DNA from: Ollibium composti
Lineage (GTDB): Bacteria; Pseudomonadota; Alphaproteobacteria; Rhizobiales; Rhizobiaceae
Length of the DNA: 64,000 nucleotides
Assembly (NCBI RefSeq): GCF_004801285.1
Contig: NZ_SSNY01000005.1
Location: 62,001 to 126,000 of the forward strand
Direction: 5' to 3'
A program made the position numbers and the translations under genes. The notes under the pieces were generated by a model, which did not search any database, was not told the DNA's origin, and saw only the letters and a program-made list of their open reading frames with translations. The number at the start of each line of letters is the position of its first letter. Within the stretch, counting starts at the first letter, position 1. Shown one piece after another: positions 9,308-18,692 of the stretch.

Positions 9308-9670
9308 TTATTGATCCGGCACTGGTATATCATAGATCGCGCGCACCTCGACCATGCCCATCGAAGCCAGCGGGATGTCGGCGGCCAGGGCTACCGCCTC
9401 GTCCATGCCGCCGGCTTCGATCATGACGAAGCCCAGCAACTGCTCCTTCGTCTCGGCGAACGGGCCGTCGCTGACCAGCACCTTGCCTGCGCGCTTGCGC
9501 ACGGTTTTGGCCGTCCTGACCGACTGCAGCGCTTCCGCCACGACAAGATGGCCCTCTGCCTGCAGCTTCCTGTCATAGGCGAGCGAATCCGCATCGAGCT
9601 TGGCGCCTTCACTTGACGACAGGCCGTGAAGCGCGCTTTCGGCGTGATATACCAAGCAGATATATCTCAT
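9308..9670 (-). CDS. YciI-like (YCII/DGPF domain) protein
   Basis: A 120-residue protein beginning MRYICLVYHAE, with the family's VSDGPFAETKEQLLGFVMIE core and C-terminal VEVRAIYDIP. The start has GGAGG 8 nt upstream; a longer frame to 9730 is not supported. YCII domains are small dimeric alpha/beta-barrel folds. DGPF-type members often sit beside ECF sigma factors, but none is seen here. It is convergent with the M24 peptidase and divergent from the OsmC gene. Function unknown. Confidence 0.85.
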   Translation of the reverse strand: MRYICLVYHAESALHGLSSSEGAKLDADSLAYDRKLQAEGHLVVAEALQSVRTAKTVRKRAGKVLVSDGPFAETKEQLLGFVMIEAGGMDEAVALAADIPLASMGMVEVRAIYDIPVPDQ

Positions 9671-9840
9671 TTTCCGGTTCCTCCATCGGTTGACAGCCCA
9701 AGGACGCGACGGCGTCAGCGAAGCCGACATTTTTTGCCTGGGTCAACTCTGCGGCCGAACGCGCGATGGCCTTCGGGCCGAGCCGCGCTATAGTCATGAC
9801 GACCGTCGGCATCGGGCCGGCCGCATTGAAGGAGATCGCC

Positions 9841-10278
9841 ATGAACCGTCACGCCACCGCCATCTGGAAAGGCTCGCTGACCGAAGGAAGCGGCACGCTC
9901 GACACGCAAAGCGGCGCCTTCGCCAAGCAGCCCTATTCGTTCAAGGGCCGCTTCCAGGACGAGAGCGGCAAGTCGGGCACCAATCCGGAAGAGCTGATCG
10001 CGGCGGCGCATGCCGGCTGCTTCGCCATGCAGCTTTCGCACTTCCTCGCCGAAAACGGCACGCCGGCGTCCGAATTGAACGCCGAGGCGGTCGTCACCTA
10101 CGGGCCGGCCGCCGGCGGCGGCTTCGAGATCACCGAAAGCGCGCTCAAGCTCACCGGCAAGGTGCCGGGCATCGACGAGGCCAAGTTCAAGGAACTGGCC
10201 GACAAGGCCAAGGCCGGCTGCCCGGTATCGAAGGCGCTGGGCGCCATCAAGGTGACGCTCGACGCCAAGCTGGCGTAA
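9841..10278 (+). CDS. OsmC family peroxiredoxin
   Basis: A 145-residue thiol-dependent hydroperoxide reductase of the OsmC/Ohr superfamily. The two redox cysteines are visible: Cys60 in HAGCFAMQLSH and Cys127 in KAGCPVSKAL. The N-terminal HATAIWKGSLTEGSG and the NPEELIAAAHAGC helix place it with OsmC rather than Ohr. The start is supported by AAGGAG 8 nt upstream. It detoxifies organic hydroperoxides in the cytoplasm. It is monocistronic and convergent with the flavoprotein gene ending at 10312. Confidence 0.93.
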   Translation: MNRHATAIWKGSLTEGSGTLDTQSGAFAKQPYSFKGRFQDESGKSGTNPEELIAAAHAGCFAMQLSHFLAENGTPASELNAEAVVTYGPAAGGGFEITESALKLTGKVPGIDEAKFKELADKAKAGCPVSKALGAIKVTLDAKLA

Positions 10279-10311
10279 CGGCTATCCGTCACCCGAAGCC
10301 GGAAGCGCCGG

Positions 10312-11427
<1,116 letters not shown>

Positions 11428-11431
11428 GAAC

Positions 11432-12070
11432 TCATCCGCCGACGGCGTCGAGCCGCGCCTTGAGCGCCGTGATTTCCTCCTCCAGAACCCTGACCCGCTC
11501 CTCGAGGGTGGAAAGCGCGGACGGATCGGAGCTCGGCGCACGGCCTGCGGCAATTGCCGAGACGTCGACCTCGCCGGAAAGCAGATGTGCGAAGCGGTCT
11601 TCGCGCTGGCCGGGGCCGCGGCCGATTTCCTGCACCAGCGGCGGACGGCGGCCGATCAGCATGTCGAGTTCGCCGCGCACGGCGTCGGCATCGGCGAAAT
11701 TCGCCATCCGTTCGGCGCGAGCCGTGAGTTCGTGCACCGTCTGCGGGCCGCGCAGCAGGAGCAGGCCGATGAGCGCGCCCTGGTTGCGGGTCAGCGAGAA
11801 TTTCTGCGCCATCTGGTGCTCGTAGCGCTCGACGCGCGAGGCGAATTGCTGGCGCACCAGCCCCTTGGTCTGAAGCGTGGAAAGCGCGCGGGCTATATCG
11901 ACGGGCTCCAGCGCCATGACCGGCTCGCGCGAGGTCTTCTGGTTGGCGGCGGCGAGAAGCGCATTCGACGTCATCGGATAGACGTCGGGCGTCAGCTCCT
12001 TCTTCTCGATGAGACAGCCGAGCACGCGGGCTTCGGCAGGAGAGAGGATGGGGAGGTCGGTTTCAGTCAT
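11432..12070 (-). CDS. yceH: YceH family protein (DUF480)
   Basis: A 212-residue protein of the UPF0502/YceH family with two winged-helix domains. It contains the family opening LSPAEARVLGCLIEKKELTPD, followed by YPMTSNALLAAANQKTSREP, and ends in a short coiled coil (LEERVRVLEEEITALKARL). It probably binds DNA, but its role is not settled. The ATG at 12070 lies inside the end of the parE reading frame (ATGACTGA), so translation may have been coupled to the toxin gene. A start 30 nt further up is possible but fits the family less well. Confidence 0.85.
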   Translation of the reverse strand: MTETDLPILSPAEARVLGCLIEKKELTPDVYPMTSNALLAAANQKTSREPVMALEPVDIARALSTLQTKGLVRQQFASRVERYEHQMAQKFSLTRNQGALIGLLLLRGPQTVHELTARAERMANFADADAVRGELDMLIGRRPPLVQEIGRGPGQREDRFAHLLSGEVDVSAIAAGRAPSSDPSALSTLEERVRVLEEEITALKARLDAVGG

Positions 12071-12364
12071 CAAGTACGCTTTGCCAGTTCTTGCCCGCAT
12101 AGAAGATGCGCAGGAAGGTAACAGTATCGTCGTCCACCGAGAATGCCAGCGTCAGCGTGCGCTCGAACCCGACGACGCGCAGACCGGGCGGATGTCATCC
12201 CGGCGGGTGCCTCGCTCGGCCGCCAGATCGAAAGAGAGGCAGTGGGCCTCCAATCGCTCGACGAAAGACAAGGCAGCGGACGGCGACGACGATGCGATCC
12301 AGTCATAAATGCCCAAAAGATCGTCGCGCGCTTCCGGCGCGAAGACGATCGCGCGCCGCTTCAC
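12063..12364 (-). pseudogene. parE: RelE/ParE-type toxin, frameshifted
   Basis: The first frame starts MKRRAIVFAPEARDDLLGIY at 12364 and matches ParE up to DDIRP, then runs out of homology and stops at 12152. Skipping one base near 12184 (expected CCGGGT, seen CCGGT) restores a perfect ParE tail: GLRVVGFERTLTLAFSVDDD, then TVTFLRIFYAGKNW, ending VLDD and a stop at 12063. A one-base deletion therefore separates two halves of an otherwise intact ~100-residue toxin. The 4-bp overlap with parD is preserved. Either the toxin has been lost recently or this is a sequencing error. Confidence 0.85.
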
Positions 12365-12642
12365 GACCTGTCTTTCAACCGGGATGTGTGACGTGCTCTC
12401 AACTCGTCGAACACCTGGCTGGCAGGGAGGGCGCGTTCCGGATCGCGGCGCATCGCGTCATAGGTTTCGGCCACGTCCTCGCGCAGCCATTTCTCGACCG
12501 CCGCGTCGCGGTCCTTCAGCGCGCGCAATCCTGCCCGTACGACTTCACTGGCCGAGGCGTACGTGCCCTCATGGACAAGTTCGTCGATATAGGCCGCCTG
12601 CTCGGAGGGCAGGCTGAACGTTCTCTTGGCGGTGGCAGACAT
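12361..12642 (-). CDS. parD: ParD family antitoxin
   Basis: A 93-residue type II antitoxin. The N-terminal ribbon-helix-helix (KRTFSLPSEQAAYIDELV, then SASEVVRAGLRAL) binds DNA. The C-terminal tail would wrap the toxin (FDELRARH). It overlaps the parE frame by ATGA, the usual translational coupling of such operons. A 19-bp inverted repeat 17 bp upstream is the likely autoregulatory operator. The reading frame is intact even though the partner toxin is broken. Confidence 0.9.
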   Translation of the reverse strand: MSATAKRTFSLPSEQAAYIDELVHEGTYASASEVVRAGLRALKDRDAAVEKWLREDVAETYDAMRRDPERALPASQVFDELRARHTSRLKDRS

Positions 12643-12659
12643 CGTCGCATTTCCCACGC

Positions 12660-12678
12660 GGTATGAAACTATCATACC
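12660..12678 (-). promoter_or_regulatory. Probable parDE operator (inverted repeat)
   Basis: A perfect GGTATGA-AACTA-TCATACC inverted repeat immediately upstream of parD. Ribbon-helix-helix antitoxins typically bind such short palindromes to repress their own operon. It may also contain the -10 element (TATGAT on the minus strand). Confidence 0.65.
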
Positions 12679-12702
12679 AGAGAAGCTTCGCCGGCGATAC
12701 GC

Positions 12703-13482
12703 CTAAACCCTCCGCTCCACCATCATCTTCTTGATCTCGGCGATCGCCTTGGCGGGGTTCAGGCCCTTGGGGCAGGTCTGCGTGCAGTTCATGATGGTGT
12801 GGCAGCGATAGAGCCGGAAGGGGTCTTCCAGGTTGTCCAGCCGCTCGCCGGTCGCCTCGTCGCGGGAATCGATCAGCCAGCGATAGGCCTGCAACAGCAC
12901 AGCCGGGCCGAGATACTTGTCGCCGTTCCACCAGTAGCTCGGGCAGGCGGTGGAGCAGCAGGCGCACAGGATGCACTCGTAGAGCCCGTCGAGCTTTTCG
13001 CGGTCCTCATGGCTTTGCAGCCATTCCTTGGCCGGCTCCGGCGAGACGGTGTGCAGCCACGGCTCGATCGAGGCGTGCTGGGCGTAGAAGTTCGTCAGGT
13101 CCGGCACGAGGTCCTTCACCACCGCCATGTGCGGCAGTGGGTAGATCTTCACCGGCCCGGAAATGTCGTCGGCGCCCTTGGTGCAGGCCAGCGTGTTGGA
13201 GCCGTCGATGTTCATGGCGCAGGAGCCGCAGATACCCTCGCGGCAGGAACGGCGCAGCGTCAAGGTCGGATCGATCTTGTTCTTGATCCATAGCAGCGCG
13301 TCGAGGACCATCGGCCCGCAATCGTCCATGTCGACGAAATAAGTGTCGATGCGCGGGTTCTCGCCGTCGTCCGGCGACCAGCGGTAGATCTTGTATTCGC
13401 GCAGGTTCGTGGCGCCCTGCGGCTTCGGCCAGGTCTTGCCCTGCCGGATCTGCGAGTTTTTTGGGAGAGCGAGTTCGACCAT
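12703..13482 (-). CDS. sdhB: Succinate dehydrogenase iron-sulfur subunit
   Basis: The 259-residue electron-transfer subunit of complex II. The plant-type ferredoxin domain carries the 2Fe-2S cysteines in [16 protein letters not shown]. The C-terminal alpha-helical domain carries the 4Fe-4S and 3Fe-4S cysteines in [16 protein letters not shown] and [18 protein letters not shown]. It relays electrons from FAD in SdhA to ubiquinone at SdhCD. It is last in sdhCDAB, 11 bp after sdhA. Length and motif spacing are normal. Confidence 0.98.
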   Translation of the reverse strand: MVELALPKNSQIRQGKTWPKPQGATNLREYKIYRWSPDDGENPRIDTYFVDMDDCGPMVLDALLWIKNKIDPTLTLRRSCREGICGSCAMNIDGSNTLACTKGADDISGPVKIYPLPHMAVVKDLVPDLTNFYAQHASIEPWLHTVSPEPAKEWLQSHEDREKLDGLYECILCACCSTACPSYWWNGDKYLGPAVLLQAYRWLIDSRDEATGERLDNLEDPFRLYRCHTIMNCTQTCPKGLNPAKAIAEIKKMMVERRV

Positions 13483-13493
13483 TCGTCAGCGCC

Positions 13494-15326
13494 TCAATAC
13501 ACCCGCGCCTTGGGCGCGATCTTCTTCGGGTCGATGCCGCCTTCGGCGAGCGGCAGCGTCGTCTCGGTGTGCACCGGGCGATAGGTGAGTTTCACCTTGC
13601 CGTCGGGCGAAAGCCGGGCAAGCGTGTGCTTGCGCCAGGTCTTGTCGTCGCGGGCGGAGAAATCCTCGCGGGCATGCGCGCCGCGGCTCTCCTTGCGCGC
13701 CTCGGCGCCGTAGACGGTGACGATGGCGTTGGCCATTAGGTTCTCCAGCTCCAGCGTCTCCACCAGGTCGGAGTTCCAGATCATCGAGCGGTCGGTGACG
13801 TTGAGGTCCTTCAGCTCGCCCCAAAGTTCGGTGATACGCTTGCAGCCGTTCTCCAGCGATTCCTGCGTGCGGAACACCGCCGCGTCCTCCTGCATGGCGC
13901 GCTGCATCTTCTCGCGCAGCACCGCCGTCGGCGTGCCGCCATTGGCGTGGCGCAGCCGGTCGAAGCGGTCCATGATCTTTTCCACCGACGCCTCGTTGGC
14001 GGAGGGCACGGCACTGTTGCGGTCGATCACCTGGCCGGCGCGGATGGCGGCGGCGCGGCCGAAGACGACGAGATCGATCAGCGAGTTGGAGCCGAGCCGG
14101 TTGGCGCCATGGACGGAGGCGCAGCCTGCCTCGCCCACCGCCATCAGGCCGGGGGCGACGCGGTCCGGTTCCTTCGCGGTCGGGTTCAGTGCCTCGCCCC
14201 AGTGGTTGGTCGGGACGCCGCCCATGTTGTAGTGCACCGTCGGCAGCACCGGGATCGGCTCCTTGGTGACGTCGACGCCGGCGAAGATCTTCGCCGATTC
14301 CGAAATGCCGGGCAGGCGTTCGTGCAGCACGGCCGGGTCGAGGTGGTCGAGGTGCAGGAAGATGTGGTCCTTGTTCTTGCCGACGCCGCGGCCTTCGCGG
14401 ATCTCCAGCGTCATGCAGCGCGAGACGACGTCGCGCGAGGCGAGGTCCTTGGCCGACGGCGCATAGCGCTCCATGAAGCGCTCGCCCTCGGAATTGACCA
14501 GGTAGCCGCCCTCGCCGCGCGCGCCTTCGGTGATCAGGCAGCCGGCGCTGTAGATGCCGGTCGGGTGGAACTGCACGAATTCCATGTCCTGCAAGGGGAG
14601 GCCGGCACGGGCGGCCATGCCGCCGCCGTCGCCGGTGCAGGTGTGCGCCGAGGTGGCCGAGAAATAGGCGCGGCCGTAGCCGCCGGTCGCCAGCACCACC
14701 ATTTTCGCCGAGAAGCGGTGGATGGTGCCGTCGTCGAGGTTCCAGGCGACGACGCCGGTACAGGTGCCGTCCTCATCCATGATGAGGTCGAGGGCGAAAT
14801 ACTCGATGAAGAACTGCGCATGGTTCTTCAACGACTGGCCGTAGAGCGTGTGCAGGATGGCGTGGCCGGTGCGGTCGGCGGCCGCGCAGGTGCGCTGCAC
14901 GGGCGGGCCGTCGCCGTAGTTCATCATGTGGCCGCCGAACGGCCGCTGGTAGATCTTGCCTTCCTCCGTGCGGGAGAAGGGCACGCCGTAGTGCTCCAGC
15001 TCGTAGACGGCCGCCGGGGCCTGGCGCACCATGTATTCCATGGCGTCGACGTCGCCCAGCCAGTCGGAGCCCTTGACGGTGTCGTAGAGGTGCCACTGCC
15101 AGCTGTCCGCGCCCATGTTCTGGAGCGAAGCGGCGATGCCGCCCTGCGCCGCGACCGTGTGGGAGCGGGTCGGAAAGACTTTCGTGATGCAGGCGGTCTT
15201 CAGGCCCTGCTCAGCCATGCCCAGCGTTGCGCGCAGGCCGGCGCCGCCGGCGCCGACGATCACCACGTCGAACTTGTGATCCACATAGGTGTAGGCCGAG
15301 CCCTTGGTGTTCTGTGTCTGGGCCAC
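13494..15326 (-). CDS. sdhA: Succinate dehydrogenase flavoprotein subunit
   Basis: The 610-residue catalytic subunit of complex II, oxidising succinate to fumarate in the TCA cycle. Visible are the FAD-binding [20 protein letters not shown] and the covalent-flavin histidine segment [32 protein letters not shown] and the late [20 protein letters not shown] motif are also present. The start is GTG at 15326, with GGAGGC upstream and the sdhD stop a few bases away. All active-site segments look intact. Confidence 0.98.
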   Translation of the reverse strand: MAQTQNTKGSAYTYVDHKFDVVIVGAGGAGLRATLGMAEQGLKTACITKVFPTRSHTVAAQGGIAASLQNMGADSWQWHLYDTVKGSDWLGDVDAMEYMVRQAPAAVYELEHYGVPFSRTEEGKIYQRPFGGHMMNYGDGPPVQRTCAAADRTGHAILHTLYGQSLKNHAQFFIEYFALDLIMDEDGTCTGVVAWNLDDGTIHRFSAKMVVLATGGYGRAYFSATSAHTCTGDGGGMAARAGLPLQDMEFVQFHPTGIYSAGCLITEGARGEGGYLVNSEGERFMERYAPSAKDLASRDVVSRCMTLEIREGRGVGKNKDHIFLHLDHLDPAVLHERLPGISESAKIFAGVDVTKEPIPVLPTVHYNMGGVPTNHWGEALNPTAKEPDRVAPGLMAVGEAGCASVHGANRLGSNSLIDLVVFGRAAAIRAGQVIDRNSAVPSANEASVEKIMDRFDRLRHANGGTPTAVLREKMQRAMQEDAAVFRTQESLENGCKRITELWGELKDLNVTDRSMIWNSDLVETLELENLMANAIVTVYGAEARKESRGAHAREDFSARDDKTWRKHTLARLSPDGKVKLTYRPVHTETTLPLAEGGIDPKKIAPKARVY

Positions 15327-15329
15327 GGC

Positions 15330-15713
15330 TCAGCCTCCGAATGCAAGCTTGGCGAGGGCGAACAGGCAGACGCCGCCGACCGCCACGGTGAAAAACGTGT
15401 TGAGGATGGAGAGGCCCAGCCGGTTGCCCTGGCTGTGGGCGTAATCCTCGATGATTTCCTTCATGCCGAGCCGCATGTGGTCGAGGCTGATGACGATGAA
15501 CAACGCCATGGCGATGGCGACCAGCGGATGCGCCAGCGAAGCGCGGACCTCGGCATAGCCGGCGCCCTTGAGCGACCAGATCCAGCCGACGACGAACAGC
15601 GTCAGCACCGCGAGCGCAAGGCCGGAGACGCGCTGGCGCCAGAAGCCGCCGGTGCCTTCGCGCGCCGCACCCAGGCCACGCACCTTCTTGAGAGGGGTTT
15701 CCATGTCGCGCAT
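15330..15713 (-). CDS. sdhD: Succinate dehydrogenase membrane anchor subunit
   Basis: A 127-residue hydrophobic subunit with three predicted membrane helices (around residues 33-50, 62-83 and 103-125). It carries the family DHMRLGMKEIIEDY segment, whose histidine region helps bind haem b and ubiquinone. It begins six bases after the sdhC stop. A start three codons later (METPLKK) is equally possible. Together with SdhC it anchors SdhAB in the inner membrane. Confidence 0.95.
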   Translation of the reverse strand: MRDMETPLKKVRGLGAAREGTGGFWRQRVSGLALAVLTLFVVGWIWSLKGAGYAEVRASLAHPLVAIAMALFIVISLDHMRLGMKEIIEDYAHSQGNRLGLSILNTFFTVAVGGVCLFALAKLAFGG

Positions 15714-15719
15714 GTCAGG

Positions 15720-16133
15720 TCATCCGATAGCGAAATACACCGCCCACACGGCAAGCGTGAGCAGGACGGAGCCGATGATCGTCGCCCAGCCGAGCTTCGA
15801 GGCGGTGTGTTTCTCGAGCCCGGCGCCGGTATCCCAGATGAAATGCCGGATACCGCCGAGAAGATGATGGAACATCGCCCAGGTGAAGCCGAACAGCACG
15901 AGCAGGCCGAGCCACGAATGAACGATGCCGTCGACGAAGGCGAAGTAGCTTTCCGACGTCGCGGCGGCGGTCAGCCACCAGGCGACCAGCAACGTGCCGA
16001 CATAGAGCGCGCCGCCGGTGATGCGGTGCAGGATCGACATCGTCATGGTGATCGGCCATCGATAGACCGTCAGATGCGGCGAAAGCGGCCTCTCTCGCAA
16101 AACAGGGCCTTGGGTGGCTGGTGATCGGCTCAT
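15720..16133 (-). CDS. sdhC: Succinate dehydrogenase cytochrome b556 subunit
   Basis: A 137-residue subunit with the SdhC signature RPLSPHLTVYRWPITMTMSI then LHRITGGALY, and HHLLGGIRHFIWD carrying the axial haem histidine. It has three membrane helices. The start at 16133 is chosen because GGGGGAG lies just before it; the frame is open to 16199 without homology. It is the first gene of sdhCDAB and is preceded by a plausible promoter at 16212-16239. Confidence 0.96.
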   Translation of the reverse strand: MSRSPATQGPVLRERPLSPHLTVYRWPITMTMSILHRITGGALYVGTLLVAWWLTAAATSESYFAFVDGIVHSWLGLLVLFGFTWAMFHHLLGGIRHFIWDTGAGLEKHTASKLGWATIIGSVLLTLAVWAVYFAIG

Positions 16134-16211
16134 GGCTCCCCCAGTTCGGCGCCCTTCCGCGCCATGCGGAAAACGGCATGGCCGTTCCGGACGCGACATT
16201 GGACAGCGGCT

Positions 16212-16239
16212 TTCTAGAACTCTTTTTGCACCGCGTCAA
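16212..16239 (-). promoter_or_regulatory. Candidate sigma-70-type promoter of sdhCDAB
   Basis: On the minus strand TTGACG and CTAGAA are separated by 16 bp, about 80 bp before sdhC. This resembles the rhizobial CTTGAC-N17-CTATAT pattern. The remaining gap to the lipoprotein gene at 16372 shows no further gene. Confidence 0.45.
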
Positions 16240-16371
16240 AGTCGGAAAATCGTTCCGGAATGCTCATTTAGTCTGATTTAACGGCGCCGCCCGCTTTCAA
16301 ACGGTTGAAGCGGAAACCGCCGCGGGCGCGGGCGTTGCCGGCGCTCCTGGCATATCCGAAACGGTTCGCTG

Positions 16372-16755
16372 TCAGCGCGTGCAGGGCATCGGCGGATGGC
16401 CGCCCGTCATCACCAGCGCCTCGTTGCCGTCGATGACGATGGCGTCGTGCGACTGGCCGTAGCGGCTGGTCTGGCCGGCGGGCGAGGCCGGCAGTTCCTC
16501 GGTCACCCCATCGGGGCCGAGCAGCCTCAGCGAGGTGCCGAGGTTCTGGATCGTCATCATGCCGCCGTCGGCGCAGCTGTAGGTGGCGGTGCGCGGCTGC
16601 GAGGCATTGTCCTGCAGCACGGTGGCGGGAGGACGGCCGGGTCCGGGTACGACGGCGCCGGTCGAGGCGGGCGCGCCGGACCCCGATACGCAGCCCGAAA
16701 GCGCGCCGAGAAGCGAAAGGGCGAGCGTCACCCGGACTGTGCGGCGCATCGCCAT
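16372..16755 (-). CDS. Putative lipoprotein with MliC-like domain
   Basis: A 127-residue exported protein. A basic N-terminus and hydrophobic core lead to the lipobox LSGC (cysteine near residue 22), followed by a Gly/Pro/Ala-rich spacer. The C-terminal ~75 residues start TYSCADGGMMTIQNLG and end with a second Cys (PMPCTR). They resemble the MliC/PliC lysozyme-inhibitor fold, in which these two cysteines form a disulfide. The alternative start two codons downstream has the better ribosome site. Function as a lysozyme inhibitor is an inference from this local likeness only. Confidence 0.65.
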   Translation of the reverse strand: MAMRRTVRVTLALSLLGALSGCVSGSGAPASTGAVVPGPGRPPATVLQDNASQPRTATYSCADGGMMTIQNLGTSLRLLGPDGVTEELPASPAGQTSRYGQSHDAIVIDGNEALVMTGGHPPMPCTR

Positions 16756-16971
16756 ATCCTGTCTCCCAAGGCGAGATTGCCGGGCGCCCGCCGCAAGATC
16801 AAGGCGGCCGCGCGGCTTTTCCTCAAGCGATTATCGGGCGATTGCCGGACGCCTGGCGGATCATCGTCTGGACGAAAAAGGCGCCGGCAAGGCCGCGGCC
16901 GGGGCCGGCAGCCGCCGTTAACCATATTCGGCGAAGCCGCCCCGGAGCAGCGGCCAGGCGCTTAACAAAGG

Positions 16972-16987
16972 TTAAGAAAAGGTTAAC
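16972..16987 (+). promoter_or_regulatory. Putative CtrA-binding box upstream of the secreted-protein gene
   Basis: A perfect TTAA-N7-TTAAC, preceded ten bases upstream by another TTAA (16962), so three half sites are in phase. It lies 77 bp before the start at 17064. The 16756-17063 gap otherwise holds GC-rich sequence without a supported gene. Confidence 0.5.
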
Positions 16988-17063
16988 GTGTCGATTCGAG
17001 GAGGCTTTCCCCTGCCGGCCTTTGGGCCGAAGGGGCTGCCTGTACCCGAAAGGATGACGCGCC

Positions 17064-17414
17064 ATGCGTTCGAAAATCTGCCTGCGCCTCGCAATGCCCC
17101 TGCTCGCCGCCGCCGTCGCCGGCTTTGTCCTGCCGGCCTCGGCCCACGAGCGCGACCACGTCTATGCCGATTCGTTCGGCAACCTGGTGATCGAAAGCGC
17201 CGCCGGCTACAAGCGCATCATCGTCGGCGAGGGCAAGCTGGCCAGGGAGCTTTCGGCCTATGTCGATGCCGGCCGGCCGAAGGTGGAATATCTGGATCGC
17301 TCGGCGGCTTTCTACGGCGGGGATTGCTACCGGCCGCCGGTCTTCGTCAAGGGCCGCAGCTATATGTACGGCCTTTCCGACGGCGAGATGCCCGAACTCA
17401 GCCCGTGCCGCTGA
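17064..17414 (+). CDS. Secreted hypothetical protein
   Basis: A 116-residue protein with a clear Sec signal peptide (MRSKICLRLAMPLL..., cleavage near PASAHE). The mature part is small and soluble, with YADSFGNLVIESAAGYKRII and two cysteines (GGDCYRPP and the terminal PCR) that could pair in the periplasm. No known domain is recognised. GAAAGGATG lies shortly before the start. Its last 17 bases overlap the end of the convergent diguanylate cyclase gene. The upstream CtrA-type box suggests cell-cycle-linked expression. Confidence 0.75.
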   Translation: MRSKICLRLAMPLLAAAVAGFVLPASAHERDHVYADSFGNLVIESAAGYKRIIVGEGKLARELSAYVDAGRPKVEYLDRSAAFYGGDCYRPPVFVKGRSYMYGLSDGEMPELSPCR

Positions 17415-18618
17415 CGCTTCGCGACGCGCCGTTGCCGTTGCCGTTTGGAAAGGCGCTCGCTTCGCCGGCGATCCTGACCTGGTCGCGGCCGGCCTTCTTG
17501 GCTTCGTAGAGCGCGGCGTCGGCGCGCCGCATCATGTCGCGAAAGCTCTCCAGCGGCTGCAATTCGGCGACGCCGAAGCTCGCGGTGCAGCGGTGGTTCA
17601 ACGGCAGTGAATCGATCGGCAGGGCGCCGAAGGAACTGCGCGTGCCTTCGGCGAACAGGCGCGCGGCGGCGAGATTGGTGCCGGGCAGGAGGACGGCGAA
17701 CTCCTCGCCGCCGATACGCCCGGCGATATGGCCGGGCACCCCGGCCTCGCGCAGGAAGGCCGCGAAGCTTTCGATGACGCGGTCGCCGCTGGCGTGGCCG
17801 TAGGTGTCGTTGACCGCCTTGAAGTGATCGAGATCGGTGAGCACCAGCGAGACCGGCATGCCGTGACGCGCGGCGCGGAGCAGGACGGTTTCGGCCTGCC
17901 GTTCGAAGCCGCCACGGTTGAGCAGGCCCGACAGCGCGTCGATTTCCGAACGCGCGGACGCTTCGCCCAGCGCGTCGCGCACCAGGATGACGAGGATCAG
18001 CAGCGCGATCGCCACGGCGAACACCGTTCCGAGCGACTGCGAGACCATCGCGTAGACGGTGCCGTTGTAGGATTGCGGATTGGCGCCCCAGCCGCCGAGC
18101 GCCGCGGCAAGGAATGGCTTGCTGACGAACTGCGCCGCGCTCAGCGCCAGCACCGTCATCAGCAGGCGGGCGAGCGGATCGCGCTTCCTGTTTCCAACCC
18201 AGACGATGGCCAGGCCGATCAGCTGCATGACGGCATAGGGAAACTGATAGGCCATCATCCGCGCCGGGGACTGGCGCGGCAGGTCCTGCACGATGGCGAC
18301 GGTGACGGTGGCGGCGGCGACGAAGGCGAGCATGGTCAGCCATGGCGTTGTGACCGCGTACTTGGCCGCCAGCCCGGCGTTGAAGACGGCGGTGGCGACG
18401 AGCAGCACCGCGAACGCTACCACCACCGCGGGAATGGCGTCGTGCAGCGTCGGGATCGCCAGTTCGACGATATAGTAGCCCATGCCGATCAGGTAGGCGG
18501 CGGCCATCCAGCGTGCCGCGAGGCGGCGCCCGTCATAGGCGGCGACCGCCATGAAGGCCGCCGCCAGCAAGCCGGCGACGGCAATGTTGATGCTGAGGAT
18601 GAAGCTGGCGCCGCTCAT
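17398..18618 (-). CDS. Membrane diguanylate cyclase (GGDEF domain)
   Basis: A ~406-residue protein. About seven or eight N-terminal membrane helices (to about residue 205) form a sensor, followed by a C-terminal GGDEF domain that makes cyclic di-GMP from two GTP. The signature is GGEEF (in GRIGGEEFAVLLPG), an active variant. Upstream are LVLTDLDHFKAVNDTYGHASGD and a normal substrate pocket. No RxxD inhibitory site is present five residues before GGEEF. I use the ATG at 18618 with GGGACAG upstream; an ATG at 18648 is possible. It is tandem with a second cyclase of the same architecture. Confidence 0.88.
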   Translation of the reverse strand: MSGASFILSINIAVAGLLAAAFMAVAAYDGRRLAARWMAAAYLIGMGYYIVELAIPTLHDAIPAVVVAFAVLLVATAVFNAGLAAKYAVTTPWLTMLAFVAAATVTVAIVQDLPRQSPARMMAYQFPYAVMQLIGLAIVWVGNRKRDPLARLLMTVLALSAAQFVSKPFLAAALGGWGANPQSYNGTVYAMVSQSLGTVFAVAIALLILVILVRDALGEASARSEIDALSGLLNRGGFERQAETVLLRAARHGMPVSLVLTDLDHFKAVNDTYGHASGDRVIESFAAFLREAGVPGHIAGRIGGEEFAVLLPGTNLAAARLFAEGTRSSFGALPIDSLPLNHRCTASFGVAELQPLESFRDMMRRADAALYEAKKAGRDQVRIAGEASAFPNGNGNGASRSVSGTG

Positions 18619-18692
18619 GTCTGTCCCGTCGAGACGGTACCAAACCATCGAGCGGCGAAGATCAGGTTAACGCGACGGAACTTCGCGCGCGT

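Noticed and set aside
13947..16124. 725-codon + strand open frame opposite sdhA/sdhD/sdhC
   Set aside because: Antisense shadow of the succinate dehydrogenase operon; no protein family likeness.
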